A stretch of DNA of 64,000 nucleotides. Origin: Marinomonas transparens. Lineage in GTDB: Bacteria; Pseudomonadota; Gammaproteobacteria; Pseudomonadales; Marinomonadaceae. The stretch is taken from the NCBI RefSeq assembly GCF_016463975.1, contig NZ_JAEMNX010000015.1, positions 1-64,000 of the forward strand, in the 5' to 3' direction. The translations under genes and the position numbers were made by a program. Below, piece after piece: positions 63,220 through 64,000 of this stretch. The first letter of the stretch is position 1. Each line of letters opens with the position of its first letter. The notes under the pieces are model-generated. The model had not been told where the DNA came from. It saw only the letters and a program-made list of their open reading frames with translations, and did no database searches.

Positions 63220-64000
63220 ATGGACTTACTGAGTGACGTACTTTTATCATTGAAATTACGCTCTACTATTATCTCCAACTGGCAGTTGAGTGAGCCTTGG
63301 GGCTTTGAAACCAAATCATTCCCTGCGGGGTATTGCTTTAATATTGTGGCAGGAGAACTTTGGTTTTCTGCGCCGGACAGTGAGCCGGAATTATTGCTAG
63401 CCGGTGACTCCGTTCTGGTTCCCATCGGGGGAGAATTCAATTTCTACTCGTCTGATAATGCACCGATAGCACCATTACACGCCCTATGGAAAGGAGACAA
63501 CTTTGCGGGTTTTGATCACTACCTGCCGAGTGAATTGCATCAGGTCAATTGGGGTGGCGGCGGAGCAAAGACAACCCTGCTCTCCTTTGCCTTTGAATTT
63601 CAGCCTAATGTGCAACTCGACCTATTAAAGGCATTACCCAGCGCGATCATTCTACGACAATACCAAGGGACTGAGTTTCCCTCCTTTCAATCTGCCATTG
63701 CTTTTCTCAGTCAAGATGCCAGTAACAAGCAACCGGGTTTTGTGGCCATTGCGGCTCAATTAGTTGAATTGATTATCATCGGCCAACTTCGCTCTTATAT
63801 CTTGTCAGAAACAAAACACCCCAAAGGTTGGCTACAAGGTTTATTGGATAAAAAAGTCGGTAAAGCCTTAGCCGCCATTCATCGACACCCAGAACAACAG
63901 TGGAGCGTCACTCGCCTCGCGGTTCATGCGGGAATGTCTCGATCCAGTTTTGCACAACGCTTCCAACAACGAGTTGGCGTTGGCCCCATCACCTATTTAA
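63220..64000 (+). CDS. AraC-family regulator, 3' end beyond window
   Basis: A partial gene (260 codons visible, no stop before the window end). The N-terminal part is a cupin-type effector domain (SFPAGYCFNIVAGELWFSA, LVPIGGEFNFY). The C-terminal AraC HTH begins at about residue 210 (WSVTRLAVHAGMSRSSFAQRF) and continues off the edge. Divergent from the VanA-like gene, it probably activates it in response to an aromatic ligand. No ribosome-site evidence was needed, as the ATG at 63220 starts the cupin domain directly. Confidence 0.8.
   Translation, partial: MDLLSDVLLSLKLRSTIISNWQLSEPWGFETKSFPAGYCFNIVAGELWFSAPDSEPELLLAGDSVLVPIGGEFNFYSSDNAPIAPLHALWKGDNFAGFDHYLPSELHQVNWGGGGAKTTLLSFAFEFQPNVQLDLLKALPSAIILRQYQGTEFPSFQSAIAFLSQDASNKQPGFVAIAAQLVELIIIGQLRSYILSETKHPKGWLQGLLDKKVGKALAAIHRHPEQQWSVTRLAVHAGMSRSSFAQRFQQRVGVGPITYL

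Overview
The window looks like the chromosome of a marine gammaproteobacterium of the Oceanospirillales type; Marinomonas or a close relative is my best guess. This rests on moderate GC, TRAP transport of organic acids, hydroxycinnamate-type catabolism, a YdeP-like formate dehydrogenase module and the general protein style. No rRNA or tRNA genes and no CRISPR arrays were seen. No replication or mobility genes were found apart from a short stretch of integron-type cassettes.

Layout. 1-2.2 kb: small orphan cassette-like genes separated by palindromic attC-like sites, with a 27-bp tandem repeat at the edge. 2.3-14.5 kb: housekeeping and accessory singletons (SRPBCC protein, siderophore-interacting protein, LysE exporter, hydrolase, YqfB, DEDDy exonuclease, TPR protein, a secreted acidic beta-helix protein, RsuA-type pseudouridine synthase, Nudix, a divergent MFS/LysR pair, YjdM, EamA), ending with a CbiM-like transporter behind a cobalamin riboswitch. 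15-18.5 kb: a FUSC protein, then a collapsed C-P lyase (phn) locus in which a broken phnD is fused to the tail of phnM, followed by intact phnN and phnP. 18.7-23.8 kb: an M23 peptidase, then fdhD, a YdeP-type molybdopterin oxidoreductase and a tiny membrane protein.

23.9-37.5 kb: a CoA-dependent catabolic cluster. It encodes ETF-ubiquinone oxidoreductase, feruloyl-CoA-synthase-like ligase, acyl-CoA dehydrogenase, SDR, crotonase, thiolase and CoA transferase. Divergent to these are a TRAP transporter (dctPQM) and a MarR regulator. Together they can import an aromatic or acyl acid, activate it, beta-oxidise it and pass electrons to quinone. A VanA-like Rieske oxygenase with an AraC regulator at the right edge may serve the same aromatic pathway. 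37.6-41.9 kb: a very large CHASE/PAS hybrid histidine kinase.

42.4-53.8 kb: a sugar-catabolic locus with a D-2-hydroxyacid dehydrogenase, SorC regulator, RpiB-type isomerase, ribose-type ABC importer with a DUF2291 protein, FGGY kinase and split transketolase. It resembles known branched or short-chain sugar (apulose-like) pathways. It also contains decayed extra copies (a kinase tail and a second permease) and a repeated operator-like palindrome, TGAATATTTATTCA.

54.2-61.2 kb: a tightly packed six-gene 'GAK'-type operon (PhoU-like/APH phosphotransferase, ATP-grasp enzyme, HprK-related kinase B, histidine phosphatase, metallophosphoesterase, amphi-Trp protein), with a divergent inositol-monophosphatase-family gene. 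To my knowledge no biochemical role has been assigned to this set, and it is the best candidate in the window for an undescribed system. 61.3-62.0 kb: a HepT/MntA-type toxin-antitoxin pair. 62.1-64 kb: the VanA-like oxygenase and a truncated AraC-family regulator.
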